Origin: Bisporella sp. PMI_857
Taxonomy: Eukaryota > Ascomycota > Leotiomycetes > Helotiales > Helotiaceae
Length of the DNA stretch: 64,000 nucleotides
Assembly (NCBI GenBank): GCA_021307315.1
Contig: JAJSPD010000099.1
Location: 1 to 64,000, forward strand
Reading direction: 5' to 3'
Part shown: piece after piece, positions 22,774-34,394 of the stretch
How the letters are laid out: each line of letters opens with the position of its first letter
Position numbering within the stretch: the stretch's first letter is position 1
The notes under the pieces: model-generated
What the model was told of the DNA's origin: nothing
Databases searched by the model: none
The model's input: the letters and a program-made list of their open reading frames with translations, nothing else
Program-made: the position numbers and the translations under genes

Positions 22774-25488
22774 TCAAGCCTGGCTAGCATCACTCCCTCT
22801 CCAATCGACATTCCTCTCCCTATGCTCGACCCTCAGGCCCTCCTGACTCGCCTTCCCGAGATGGATCTTCTCAAACAACACACCGAAACCCCGACTTAGT
22901 TTCCTGATTGGGATTTCCGACCTCCCATCCCTGTCCTCTCGCCCGTCTCCGATCCTCGGTAGCCTAGCGGGATCAACTTGATGTCTCGCCTCAGCGAAGA
23001 TGGAGAGGTAGATGGGGAAGATGGCACCGAGCGCCATCAGTGCCACGATGACGCAGAAGCTGTATTGGATGGATTTGTGGTTGATACGCTGCACGGCAAA
23101 CATCACGAACGGGAACACGCAGCCTCCACTCGCAGCTGCCGTCAGCGCGCTGGCAGCCCATTTCGTCCATCTCCCCATCCCGCGTAATCCGATGGCAAAG
23201 ATTAATGGCCAGGCCGGGCCTTCGAAGAAGAAGAATACCAGTGCGGGGCCAGAAATACCATTTCCGTCAAGGGGGAGGGACATGGTTAGGATTGCGAAAA
23301 TAGTGCCGCCTATTATGGTGGTGAGGAGGAGGAGACGAGGCGGAAAGAGGAGGCAGAGATGCGCGAAGAGGAAACGCCCTAGGGTGTAGGTCGTGCGGCC
23401 TAGGAGAGCGTAGTCGGATACTTTTATGATGAGGCGAGAGGAAAGGGTAAGGGAACTGACGAGGGGTGCGAACCAGATTGACTGGCATTCTTGGACCGCG
23501 ACGTAGAGGAATTGTGTGAAGACAGCGAGCGAGAGTGTTGTGTAGATAAGGGGGAGTTTTGTTGAGCCGACGGTTTGGGAGGGGAAGATTGAGAGGCTTT
23601 CAGCGAGACTTTGGAGATCGGCATCCGTTGCTTCGGGGAGCGGCATGTAATAGAAGAATAGGGCAAGGATTACAGTGAAGAGGGCAACGGCGAGGTAGGC
23701 CCATTGGACGTCGATTAAGGAAGGGTTGTCGTTAAAGTCGTCGAAGAGAACCTTTTGCGCGAGTAGTTGGGAGAGGATCGTTCCAACCCCCTGGACTCCT
23801 TGCGCGAGCAGTAGACGATATTCCGCATACTGAGGAGGGCCACAAAGTGCCAAGAATGGATTTGCGGCGGTTTCCAGGACAGATAATCCGAAGCCTACAA
23901 CAAATGTACAAATAATGAAGCCAGGAAAGGAAGTGAGGACTGCTGCGGGCCAGAACATTAGAGTTCCGGCACCATATATGCAAAGACCACAGATGAAGGT
24001 TGCCTTAAATCCACCACAGCGAAGAATCCATTGCCCAACTGTTAACGGTCCGAAGAGGTATCCACCGAAGTATGCTGTGGATAAACTGAGAGTTTGTGCG
24101 GTCCTTTCGTGCGTGACGTTTGCAATTTCGTTATTGAGGGTATTCAAAAGACCGTAGGAAAATCCCCACAGGAAGAAGAGAACCGTGACCACCGTGCAAT
24201 ATTTGAAGGATTCCATGCCATGGGTTTTGATCATGCTCTTTGGCCGCTTCATATCAATGAATCCAAAATAAGTACTATTGGCCGTTGTATGAGTATATGC
24301 GGTTTGCGTGCGAGCCACCCTATCACCAACCGTAGCAGGATCCATCCCGGGCGTCGTCAAGAAATCCATCATGTACATTTCTGCCTCCGGGTCAGCCAAT
24401 TGAGCTTCTGGCAGAGGTGACAGCGCAGGAGGAGCTGCGGCTGACAAGTTTCTTCTCTCGTCGCTGGTACGCAGCTCCGAACCAAGAGAGACAGTCTTGT
24501 GGGTGTCCATCCTGGGCTGGTCGGTGATCATCGAAGGTAGGATTCGTTTGATCAGAGGTTTAAGCGTGGGGATACAAGCACAGATAATCCCGATATTGAC
24601 CTCGACCGCACTCCACATCAAAGCCGTACTCGCGTTCCATGCAAAATCCACTCCGGTGCCAAGTCGCCCACTTGTCACGGTTGTCGTTGGTTTGAGTATA
24701 ATCTCCTCATCAGCAGAAGCTTGTTGAAGGTAGTAGATCCGTACGACATCGACAATTGTAACGAAGATACCAAGCGCGAAAGCGAACACGAGAACAGTTT
24801 TCTGCCGTTGGGGTAGTCGCATACCGGTGAGTACAGGAATCGGTAGGACGAGGATTGCGAGGTCCGTAATAATGTTGACCGGTGCGGAGCAAAGGAACAA
24901 AGTAACAATCGACATACATTTCCCATTGATATTCGGAGAGTAAGCAGCAGCAACGGGTCTGCATTGAAAAACATTGAGGAAAGTAAGGACAACTCCAGCA
25001 ATGTTTACTACGGCGAGAGTGACATAGGATGCGATTCGAAGGAGGTTTTGCGTATTTCTCGACATTCGCAGGTAGAAGATGAGGATCGAGGTTTTAGTAG
25101 CCATCAGGGCAGGATTGTAGAGGATGGTGAAGGCATATTCGGCTTGGTGTAAAGCCGGAAGGTCGGATTGGGGGATATGGACATCTTGCTTGCCCAAACC
25201 TTTGCTTGTGCCATAATCGATAGAAAATGAGAGACCGAAGGCGATGAACTGCAGCTCATATTAGCACAGTGAAACAATGATCCAGAATAGGCTTCTGCGG
25301 GGGGGGCTCGCCCAGGCAAGTATGACAAACCAATCATCCCAAGTCTTGTTCTTCACAATTCCAAAACGGCTGATCAGCCTCGCGGCGACGAATATAGTTG
25401 CCAATGCAAACGTAGTCGTAGTGACGACGAAAACGCCTCTGCCGCGAGAATTATCCCCAGTGATATCGGACATGACTGCTGACTTCAA
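22774..25488 (-). CDS. Fusion of rhodopsin-like 7TM domain and MFS (FucP-type) sugar permease
   Basis: Two exons, 25488-25312 and 25248-22774, join in frame at WDDWFVILAW / FIAFGLSFSIDYG. The 63-bp intron has a GC donor (GCGAGC) and an AG acceptor. The product is about 880 residues. Residues to about 240 form the fungal integral-membrane rhodopsin-like domain (Pth11-related): FVAARLISRFG, LHQAEYAFTILYNPALMATKTSILIFYLRMSR, FQCRPVAAAYSPNINGKC and CACIPTLKPLIKRI. A hydrophilic linker of about 110 residues leads to a 12-helix MFS domain of the L-fucose/glucose-galactose permease group, with FFLWGFSYGLLNTLNNE, YFGGYLFGPLTVGQWILRCGG and LETAANPFLALCGPP. A start at 25473 (second ATG) is equally possible. 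A sugar receptor-transporter role is an attractive inference from the architecture; a merged annotation of two neighbouring ancestral genes is less likely since the frame runs straight through. Confidence 0.85.
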
Positions 25489-25980
25489 TTGACCCGTTCA
25501 ACTCGGTGCGTAGAGATTGTTAGCTCATGGCTGTGGTCGAATCCAAGTTGCCATTGGGGACAATCACGAATTGGAGTCGGTGCGAGGCTTAATCAAGGCC
25601 GAAAGAGATGCTGTCGTAATTATGTATAGAATCTCTTCCCTTCCAAACCCTCGTCGCGGCCTTCCTTTGCTCTTGTTGCGGTCGTGGTATGTCGTTGAAG
25701 AAGACGGATGTTGGCTGTGCCATGACAGAACTTTCAATCCCCAGTCCCTACCCGTGCCCGCGTCCCACTCCCGAGCGCTGGAATCTCGGGGAATCCCTTA
25801 GTCCATTCGTTGATGCCATAAAGCAGCTTGAGAAATATACTTTTCTTACGTTTTGATTTGGTGTCAGGAAGCCGGCAGAGATGGTTTGCTCGTCCCACAA
25901 AATTTTCAATCCCCGCCAATGATGTCGAGTACCAGCAGTAAGCACGAGTCAAGGCCGCGAACAATTTTCTCCTTTGGGCT
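25489..25980. other. Upstream region of the permease fusion, no gene
   Basis: About 490 bases to the left edge of the first MITE. Contains short open frames without features. Confidence 0.45.
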
Positions 25981-25982
25981 TA

Positions 25983-26210
25983 GAAGGCTTCCCTAGTCAA
26001 CCGCCCGCCCTACTCAACCGCCCAAATTTTGGTTTTATTAGATTTTTGCCACAACAATATCATTTAATCAGAGTTTGAACACCGCCACTGTGATTTCCGA
26101 GTTAATTTACATTAGATCCCTTAATTTGAGACTAATCTGACTATTTGATATTTTTCGATTTTTTTGGATGTTCCTGCTATATTTTTGGGCAGTTGACTAG
26201 GGAAGCCTTC
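25983..26210. mobile_element. MITE with 24-bp terminal inverted repeats, TA target duplication
   Basis: Left end GAAGGCTTCCCTAGTCAACC (from 25983) and right end GGTTGACTAGGGAAGCCTTC-type sequence (to 26210) are reverse complements with one mismatch over about 24 bases. TA flanks both ends (25981-25982, 26211-26212), as Tc1/mariner-superfamily elements leave. The 228-bp interior is AT-rich and has no coding capacity, so it depends on a transposase from elsewhere. Confidence 0.88.
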
Positions 26211-26288
26211 TAGCGAATTTGTTTCAGGTGAGCGGAAATATATTTCGGCCGCGTTACTCAATCCGTCTTAGTGCTTTTTACCCTCCTA

Positions 26289-26641
26289 CAGTAGGGTGCA
26301 ATAAGTCTGCACCACCCCCCTTGTCAGCCAAGATGCACTATGCTATTTTGATCAGTTTTATACTGCTGCTTTTAAATATTACAATCGTGAACACAGAAAT
26401 CAAAGGTATATTACTATTTTGTATGTTATTTTGTACGTGATTTTAAATAATAAAGACTAGTTTGCATATATACTTATATATCCGTAATAATGCTTGTAGT
26501 CAAAACTTTTGTACTAAATATAATAAATGTATTGTATATTTAGAAAGAAAACTTTAAAAAAGCGGCGGTGTAGAAGTGATCAAAGTAGTAAAGTAGATTT
26601 TGGCCTACAAGGGGGTGGTGCAGACTTATTGCACCCTACTG
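26289..26641. mobile_element. MITE of pogo/Tc1-mariner type, 35-bp terminal inverted repeats
   Basis: Starts CAGTAGGGTGCAATAAGTCT and ends with its reverse complement; the arms span 26289-26324 and 26607-26641 and differ by one base in a C/G run. TA duplications sit at 26287-26288 and 26642-26643. CAGT ends are typical of the pogo/Fot1 group. Length is 353 bp with an AT-rich non-coding interior. Confidence 0.9.
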
Positions 26642-26759
26642 TAGCATCCTGCATCTCCGTTGCAGTGTGTTTGAAACAGAGATACAGCGAACATTTCGGG
26701 ATGTGTAATTGATATTAAGAAGGTTTTGAGTTTGATTCAAGGTACTTAAAGTTGATAGT

Positions 26760-27416
26760 TGTCACGTCCCGTGCTCCTAAGTATACGTGACCTATATTAG
26801 CCGAGCTCTCAGAGCGCCTCGTGTATATATCTTAACTAACCTGACTAACCCTATATCACTCTCGTGTCCCCAGCAGGCTTCGCTTCAATCGCCGACGATA
26901 GGACATTGAACACTTGGAGGAATTGATGGTTTCGCTGTGTTCTTACCTTCCACGGGGCAAAAGGCACAGCTTATAGGCCGTGCTCTTGCTCTTGGTGGAT
27001 ATGGTAATTGTTGTTGTATTAGGTTCTACTCTAGATTCTACAAAATGGGGTTGTGCGGACCACGTGACCTGGTGGGTCGTATGTGGATCCGTAAAACCCC
27101 TACTTCCTACAGGAATTAACTTCAAATTAACCTGTTACTAATTATGCACGATATCTCGTTGACTATGTACTACTGAAAGTGGAAAATATTGGCAGAGGCA
27201 ATTTTGTATGGGCTGAAGGAGGCATTGGAGACCGAAGGAAATGTATATTATGTAATATAGACTAGGGCCCTCTAGGCTTAGCCGGGCGTAATAAAACTAC
27301 TACTACTACTATATAGCCTGCTCTCCTCGAGCTCCTCTTCCTTCCTCAGCTATAGCTTCTCGTATGATACCACCGTTGCCCTCTGTATCTGTAGATCCAC
27401 AGCGCGTGTCGTGACA
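26760..27416. repeat. Putative LTR-derived segment bounded by TGTCACG...CGTGACA
   Basis: Left edge TGTCACGTCCCGTGCTCCTA and right edge GCGCGTGTCGTGACA are both typical fungal LTR termini and pair as a 7-bp inverted repeat. No five-base duplication flanks them (ATAGT versus GAAAT). The two edges may also belong to two different LTR fragments in opposite orientation. A CTA microsatellite-like run is at about 27295-27311. Confidence 0.4.
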
Positions 27417-27697
27417 GAAATTAGAAGTCTGTTTATTAGCTGTGTTATGCTTTGTTTTTTTTGGGTTATACTTACTGCTATTCTTTATTATATATAATCG
27501 AAAATTCAAGGTTTTAAGCCGGTTGAAATAAAAAAAGGATATATGGCGGGTTAGTGTGTAAGAGCTCTTGTTTGTGCTGGCGTTATAGTGCTGTTGTAAC
27601 AGCCAGGGTCGGCCATCGTGACAGCCTAACAGCCAGCCGAAGGCTTTTCAGCTGTAATAGTTTCAGGGTGCAAGCGGCACGCTCCGCCCATGGCCGG

Positions 27698-27787
27698 CCA
27701 CAGGCTCACAGCTACAACAACTACAGGTATACAGCTACAGCGCCACAGGCCCACAGCTACAACAACTATAGGCATACAGCTACAGCA
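27698..27787 (+). repeat. Two tandem copies of a 45-bp unit
   Basis: Unit beginning CCACAGGCYCACAGCTACAA occurs at 27698-27742 and 27743-27787 with four transition differences. No longer array is present. Confidence 0.8.
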
Positions 27788-28432
27788 GAGTTAAAGATGT
27801 AAGGAACAGCTAGATCTCTCTGAACAAAGCAAGCTTGAGTTTTTCTCCCGTTAGACTTACAAGCATACTTCTGATATCATTCATTACTATTACAACTACA
27901 TCGCTAGTCACGTGTTCTCACCTGGTATATTGCAATCCCTCCTGCTGCACTCTATTTGTTACAGCTGTTAACATTTCTTATGTCATTCTTTATGTAAGTT
28001 AGGTCTAAAGCAAGTAGTCAATGTTTTTTTTCGAGTTCTGTTATTATATAGATTGAGGCTAAAAAATTGTGGCTTTCTGCACTCGTTTTTTTGCAATATT
28101 AACCTTTTTTCGGTTTGCACGTGATATATTTCTCGCTTTAATTCCGGTCTTTCTTTGCTTTGCGTAGTTTTTACTGTAATTTGTTCGTTTAAATAAAGTT
28201 TTTGTCCACAGGTTTATCCAGTGAAAGCTTTAGATGGCGGTTAGTGTTTGTGTTACGCAAAATTGATATTAGCCGTTTTCAGACCCCGAACTATATCTGC
28301 TTTAGAGAGATGCTTTTCTTGGCTTTCTTTATTTTTAAACTATTAACAAGCAAACTTTGAACGGAATGAAATACGCTTTTTAGGGCTAAGTAATGCTGAC
28401 AAAGCCAACCGATCAGTCAAATATACGGACCA
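27788..28432. other. AT-rich non-coding DNA
   Basis: No open frame of note, no tRNA and no repeat boundary that I can define. Composition suggests an old transposon relic. Confidence 0.45.
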
Positions 28433-28901
28433 TGTAACAACCTGTTCAAATAGAAAGAGAGTCACGGAGCCTTCAGAGAGTATGGGGTAAACAAGTGTCA
28501 ATTGCTGAAGGTTGTAGAACAACTGTAGGAGAGAATCCCTCTACTTATAGAGGTGTGATACTCACATGCCATCACTGATGTCTACTGTTGCTTACTGGTG
28601 CCTACAATAGACTAGGTATGGTCCTTAGACCTAACCTGTTCAACACAACCGGTATGCCCAAGGTGCGACACGGAGGTCATTGCACGGGATCAGGAGGCTG
28701 ACGATCAGGGTATGAGGGGTTTCAGAGCCGATACGGAGGAGAGTCGGAGTCGCCTATATAAAGGGCCTGCTCTTACTCTCTACAGTTGTTCCTCATGTTC
28801 TTGTATCCTTCGTAGGTAGACCTATAATGCAATCACTATCAGCCTATTGTACGCACTCCCATATGCCTCTATTCTACCCCGTGATTCCTTGCGTCGTTAC
28901 A
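28433..28901 (+). mobile_element. Solo LTR (469 bp) with GACCA target duplication
   Basis: Begins TGTAACAACC and ends GTCGTTACA (TGTAAC/GTTACA termini). GACCA precedes it (28428-28432) and follows it (28902-28906) exactly. A TATA-like TATATAAAGG near 28755 sits in the expected promoter place, which sets the plus orientation. Recombination between two LTRs of a former element is the usual origin. Confidence 0.88.
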
Positions 28902-28915
28902 GACCATAAAAATAA

Positions 28916-29146
28916 TGTTGGTATCAGTCTCTGTGATACTTCTTCGTATTGATGACTTGCAATAGCTTAAGTCGGTTACCCACGGGGTACGTAGCACCGC
29001 GATCTCAGCGCAGTGCTATATATGCTCGTTGCAGGTGGTTGACTTGTTCTTGATCGTTCTAAGTTTACATCCTACGAGCGAGAACTTAAATACATTCAGG
29101 TGGTGGCCTGTGCGTCATGGGACATTCACATGACTTTATACCAACA
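28916..29146 (+). repeat. Solo Copia-type LTR (231 bp), no target duplication
   Basis: Begins TGTTGGTAT and ends ATACCAACA, a perfect 9-bp inverted pair. The central part shares GCACCGCGATCTC and GCGCAGTGCTA with the LTR at 45914-46135, so they belong to one family. Flanks AATAA and CTTCC differ, so the copy may be a recombination product or one flank was lost. Confidence 0.7.
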
Positions 29147-29329
29147 CTTCCTGAACCAGAGCTGCAGGAGGCAGGATAGAAGGCTAATGCCCGTATAAAA
29201 ACATTGCTAATTATTCTACTATCATTTGTAAGCACCTTCTACAATTACAGAGGTTAGACAGACATTCCTATTCCCGAATTTGCCTAATCAGCACTTCGGC
29301 TGTGGAATCGCCATTCTTCATCCCTTGAC

Positions 29330-32300
29330 TTACAAACCGCCGCCACCACTAGGAGGCTGCGGGTTCTGTATGCTGTCGTCTGGCGGAGTCTGCATTCCAG
29401 GTATTAATTGTACCATTTCCTCCAAAGCACCTAGAACCTGGGCGTAGGTGCGTAAATTTTGGCCGTTACTGTTCGCCTGCACGAATGGAGCTGCGGCGGC
29501 GTTGATGGCGCTCTCGGCCCATGTCCGCGCGTCTGACCCCACCAAGTCAAAATAGTCTGCCGAGAACAAGTCCCACCAATCTACGAGATGTGGGACGTTT
29601 AGGTCTGCTTGGATATAGGTGAACTGTTGACGGATCTGCCGGCGGACCATGTTCCAGCGGAGAGCCGCTTGAGGGGTATTAAGGTATTCGAATACCGAGA
29701 AGCCCTAAGGTTGTGACACACGTTAGTCAATTTGCTCTGAAATATGGAAGTATCAAAATAAATGCCAACTTACGACTCTAACCATCTGAAGCAGCTCGTC
29801 GACGTCTCCTTGGGCATCGGATGCCGCCGCCCTAATAGCCTGATTTCTAATTGTACCGAGACCCGTGGCAGCACGACGCGCCATGACTCGGCCCTTGGGA
29901 CCATTGATCTGTTCGTCAACTGCCATAAAGGGATCCGTATAATCATCGGATCCGAATGCTTCCATAACGCGATCGTTTGGGGAATCAGGCTGGATGCCGT
30001 TGGGACCTCCTACTGCAGGACGTGCTGCCAGCAAGGTATTTGTGGCGAGCCATGAATTCCTCTGCCAAAAAGAAGCAGGAATAGCTGGGAGCTCTGTGAC
30101 TCGACGGCCAGACTCAAGCACGCCATTAATGGTTACTCGTGGCATGTATTGCATGATTTGCCGCTCGATACCAGTCAGTACTTGACCATTTTCTGATAGA
30201 GGCTGGCAATACTTACATCGATAGGATGCTCGGCTTCCAAACCTTGCAGGTTGGGTGGATTTGAACCAGGTGGGATAACGCCAACGTCGATAGAGGGACC
30301 GGTACAGTAACCTGCTATAAGCCGAAAGAACCTGCGGAGAACTCTCGCCGCGCCTTGACCTCCGAACAACTCACCAATAGCAGGATAAGCCGCTGCTATA
30401 ATTCTGACACCTGCTATACTTGGTACGAGATATTCTTGTGCATTGCCTCGCTTGTCGAGAGCATGCGCGCTTCTTGGAGTGTTGGTGTCAAAGAGCCCGA
30501 GGTCTCGCTTTGTATAACCATTTGCGCTCTCATCATCGTTGCCATTCGGACAGTACCCGGGAAGCTTCTTGCACAGATTGACGCTGCAACTAGCTGGCTT
30601 TGGAGGTGCCTTCTTTACGGTACAGCAGGCTGCCTTCTTTCTTCCCCCTTTTAAATAGATATTTGTCAGCATGCGGTTCGCCATTTTCAGGAGAAATGGC
30701 TAAAAATTTGAAGCCATTCAGACCGTGTAAACCTACAACTACACCCTCCAATACTGGAGCCCCCAAACTGTTGGCGATCAACCTCCAGCTCCGTTGATTT
30801 ACACACAGCGTTAGTACATTCTTCGCCTCCGCTACCCCCAGCCCAATAACAAGCTGTCAACGAGACAGGGTCAGGACAACAGTATTGTTGGGAACCGATG
30901 AAGCAGTCATCCGTCTTGCTGAAGACCGGGGTATATCCAGATGAGCAACTGGACCGGCTGCGTTTTGGGGTCAGATCTTCATGCTGTCATCTGCTAGGAC
31001 TAGGAGTTAACGTACCATGAGGCATATTTGCATCCATCGGTGACTGCCGGAAAGTCAGGATTGGCACAACAGAACACTTTTTTACCTCGACCGCATTTGT
31101 CCGTGTTGCCATCGTTAGTGAAGCCACCACCCCACGATGATGCAAAGCCCCCGATATTGACTTCACCTGGAGCGCATTGGGCAGTACAATCGTATTTTGA
31201 GCCCGCGTTGCTATTATCGTTGCCGCGCCACTTGCAGTTCGATGGTGCCGCAGCGTTTGGACAGCAAATCGGTTTGCCACAGTGCTACATCTTCCATGTC
31301 AGACTAATAATTCAGAATGAGTGCACTATTGTGTTCACTCACGCAGCTTTTCTTTCCGCATCCAGCATCATCCCAGCCAACCACTGTGAAGCCAGATCCA
31401 CAGGCTTTTGCCATAGCATTGTTGTCATTGAGGTTTACACATTTGCCCGTATAAGCGAAACAACCCTGGCCATTGGATCCAGATAGGTCCTGTATGACAG
31501 CTTGCGGATTGGACAGTGCTTTGTCTACAAGCGAGAGTGTTGCGGTCGATTGGATGGTTCTTCCAACCAGCCCGGAATGAGCTGAATATTTATCATCGTC
31601 TTATTTCAAAGTCAGCGAGTTCTCTTCAGGCATATTTCAGGAACACAGCAAAGACTTGCACACGTACCGAGATCTGAAGCCCAAATAAGCCCACCTCCCA
31701 GCCCAACACTATTCGCCCAGTCTACTTTTTCCTTAAAAGTAACTGCGTCATCATATGAAACCCACTGGTCATTGTCGAAGGTAAAATAGTTAACGGCATT
31801 TACTTTATCGTGGGTTGGTGTGATGGTCGCTCTTTTCTTGGCCGCTGTTCCCTTTATAATTGCCATGATTTCGTAGTAGGCGAGGATACCACCAGCGTTT
31901 GAACAGGGCCCTGGTTTAGATGCGCCTTTAAAAGGACAGCCAGGGGTTGTACACTTGGGATCAGCAAGGGTGAAAGATCTACCATAGAAACCAAACCCCA
32001 TGACAATCTTAGCGGGCGGGATATTAACACGCCAAAAGAGCTCTGTTGCTAACTTGATCTCGGTAAGATTAGTATGAGCTTGCACTATACTTCCAATGGG
32101 ATTGGTAGCATCCCAAACTCCGTGAAGGTCATAAGTCATGAGGTTGATCCAGTCAGCGTATTTTATCATATTTGGCAAGTCGAACCAACGTAAGTACCAA
32201 AAGGATGACGGTGCTGTGAAAGTGATGCCGAACTTATTTCCACTAGCGTCAAATGTCGTGCGCAAAGTTTGAAGCAACAAGACGTAATTCGCCGTATCTT

Positions 32301-33489
32301 CAACCTTGCCACCTCTATCAGGAGCACCGGGATACTCCCAATCGAGGTCGATACCGTCAAATCCTATTTCAAATTAATTTTCTTCCCTCTGGGGTTCTGT
32401 AAATCTGAGGACGTACCATATTGCTTCAAGAAGTGCACAACATTATTTGCAAAAGTCTGTCTTTTGGATGGATCGGCGGCAATGGCACCAAATAACGGCT
32501 GCGTTACTGTATCATTGTCTGAGAAGGTCCTAAAATCTAGTGAGTCAAACGCATCTTTGTTTGTTTCCGGGTTCGCGTACTTACCAGCCACCGACGCTAA
32601 TGAAAACAGAGAGATCTTGCTTCACGGACTTGAGGTTTCCTACTTCTTGAAAAAGGCTTGAGGGAGTCGATGAATCCATTGTTATAATCTGAAGTGAACT
32701 TGGGTCGATATATGCAAATGCAAAGTTCACGCTACGAAATTGTAAGCCACAGCATTCAAAGTTGGTCTCTACATTAAGACCATACTCACTGTGTAAGTGC
32801 ATCTAAAGGCAGATCTGTTGGAGTAACTTTGTAGCATGGCTTTGCTGCATTCCAAGACTCATAATAGCCGATGACCTTGTTCTGGATAATGCTCGTTGAA
32901 GATCCACCAGGTGGTGGCTTCGGATTCAGCACACAATTGCTCTGGCATGACGCTGTTGCAAGTTAATATGATCCAGAATATGATTATGCAACAAATACGT
33001 ACTGCCACAAAAGTCTGCCGTGGTACCGCACTAGAATGTATTACTATATTGGCTCATTGGATCTGTTTTTACAACTCGGTAACTTACAAATCCGAACTGG
33101 CTGCAGCAGGTGTTGAGGGGACATGTTGTCCCCGGAATCTTTGCAAACTGTCCACATTCTGCTGTAGCCCCGCAGTTTGAAACACATCCAGATCCACAGT
33201 ATGTTGGGCCATAGCCACAAAAACCACCAGCTCCGCAGCATGCTCCATTACTGCATGGTTTACCTGGACCACACGAGAAATCATCTCGACGTTGGATTGT
33301 TTTGTTAAAGAGAGAATTAGATGTGGCCTCAAAAGGACCAACATCGGTATGTCGACTAGCAATGGGATTTGATTGGGATTTAGAATTATGATCGGGCCAA
33401 AAGTAAACACCAAGTATGAGTAGTGTACCAAATAGAATGCCCCACCGGCGACTAGCTAATTTCTGCAGAAAGGAGTGTTGAGAGGCCAT
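29330..33489 (-). CDS. Subgroup-C GH18 chitinase with CBM18 (killer-toxin-like alpha/beta subunit architecture)
   Basis: Start chosen at 33489 because the residues after it form a signal-anchor (hydrophobic residues about 15-31). Order on the minus strand: a Cys-rich chitin-binding CBM18 (about 33310-33110); a second short Cys-rich element; the GH18 catalytic domain (about 32830-31650) with the intact active-site motif FDGIDLDWEYP at about 32363-32331 and later MTYDLHGVWD and GFGFYGRSF; a long Cys-rich central region (31600-30600); and an alpha-helical C-terminal region ending at 29330. Around ten introns are expected; one is clear at 32416-32364. Related chitinases reach 1,000-1,500 residues, as here. 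They hydrolyse chitin and resemble the chitin-docking subunit of yeast killer toxins, acting against other fungi or in wall remodelling. The gene is divergent from a LysM gene, a known pairing. I see no stop or shift that must be a lesion, but not every splice site was resolved. Confidence 0.85.
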
Positions 33490-34394
33490 GGCCAAAATAC
33501 CGGTCGAGAGGTCGTATGAATCACTCTGAGAAAAAGATTGTATGATGGGACTGATATACCATCGAAGGAGGAATCTCAAAATAAAAAGGAGAGTCTCTTC
33601 TCCGTCTTCGGGCTCTAGACCTTGGACAAGGAGCACTCTCCAGGACTTAAGGCATTCATTAACACCAACGCACGATTAAATTACCAGAGCCTGAGGCAAT
33701 ACATTTCCCCCGAAGCTAGTCAGCCAGAAAACCTCATACGATTCATGCCAGTGGCTCAGTCCGCTGATCCTTTTTCAATACTGCACATCATATTTATCCA
33801 AACCGCTCTCGATCTGAGCACATGCAGTAGGGGAAACGGCACAATTGTTTCTCGAGCTAGCCAATCCTTTTTCATTCGTCCATATAAATGCACTAAAAGC
33901 CTTAAAACTCTAATCTTAAAATTCTGAAGAGATTTAACCGGAGTCGCACAAAAATCCTTCGCGCCGACCAATTGTCTTCATAGTTCACGTAAATGCATCA
34001 CCACCTGTGAAAGGGAAATTAATTCTGGGGTATGACTTTGTGACTGGTGTGGAGCGTAGTCACTGTCATGCTAGTAAACTTCATTTTTCGATCCCGCCTT
34101 CCTATTAGAGACATTATCTACGAGATTGAATCGCGCATCACTACTGTAGATCCTTCGTAAGTTAGCCTGTACGGGTGCGGCACGGGCTTTCCCGGTGCGG
34201 CGGCTCCATGTGATGATAAGCTTTTTATCGTACCTTGGCGCCCTGCTGAACCCCTTGGTGCTTGTGCCTTGCTCTAATCTCCGTTCTTCAAAACACTTTT
34301 GGATTTCTAAATAGGTCGAGCTCATTCATCTACAGAGTGGCTATTTCGCTCTCATAATTAATTAAGGAGTGTTTATTGCTTAGAATGCTTCACC
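33490..34394. promoter_or_regulatory. Shared divergent promoter region of the chitinase and LysM genes
   Basis: About 900 bases between two start codons facing away from each other, consistent with co-regulation. No binding site is identifiable by eye; the open frames within it have no support. Confidence 0.55.

Noticed and set aside
26219..26440. 73-codon frame with a hydrophobic segment
   Set aside because: It runs from outside into a MITE, so it is a by-product of the element's AT-rich interior.
26760..27416. Calling this a full solo LTR
   Set aside because: No target duplication and both edges look like 5' LTR ends; kept only as a low-confidence repeat.
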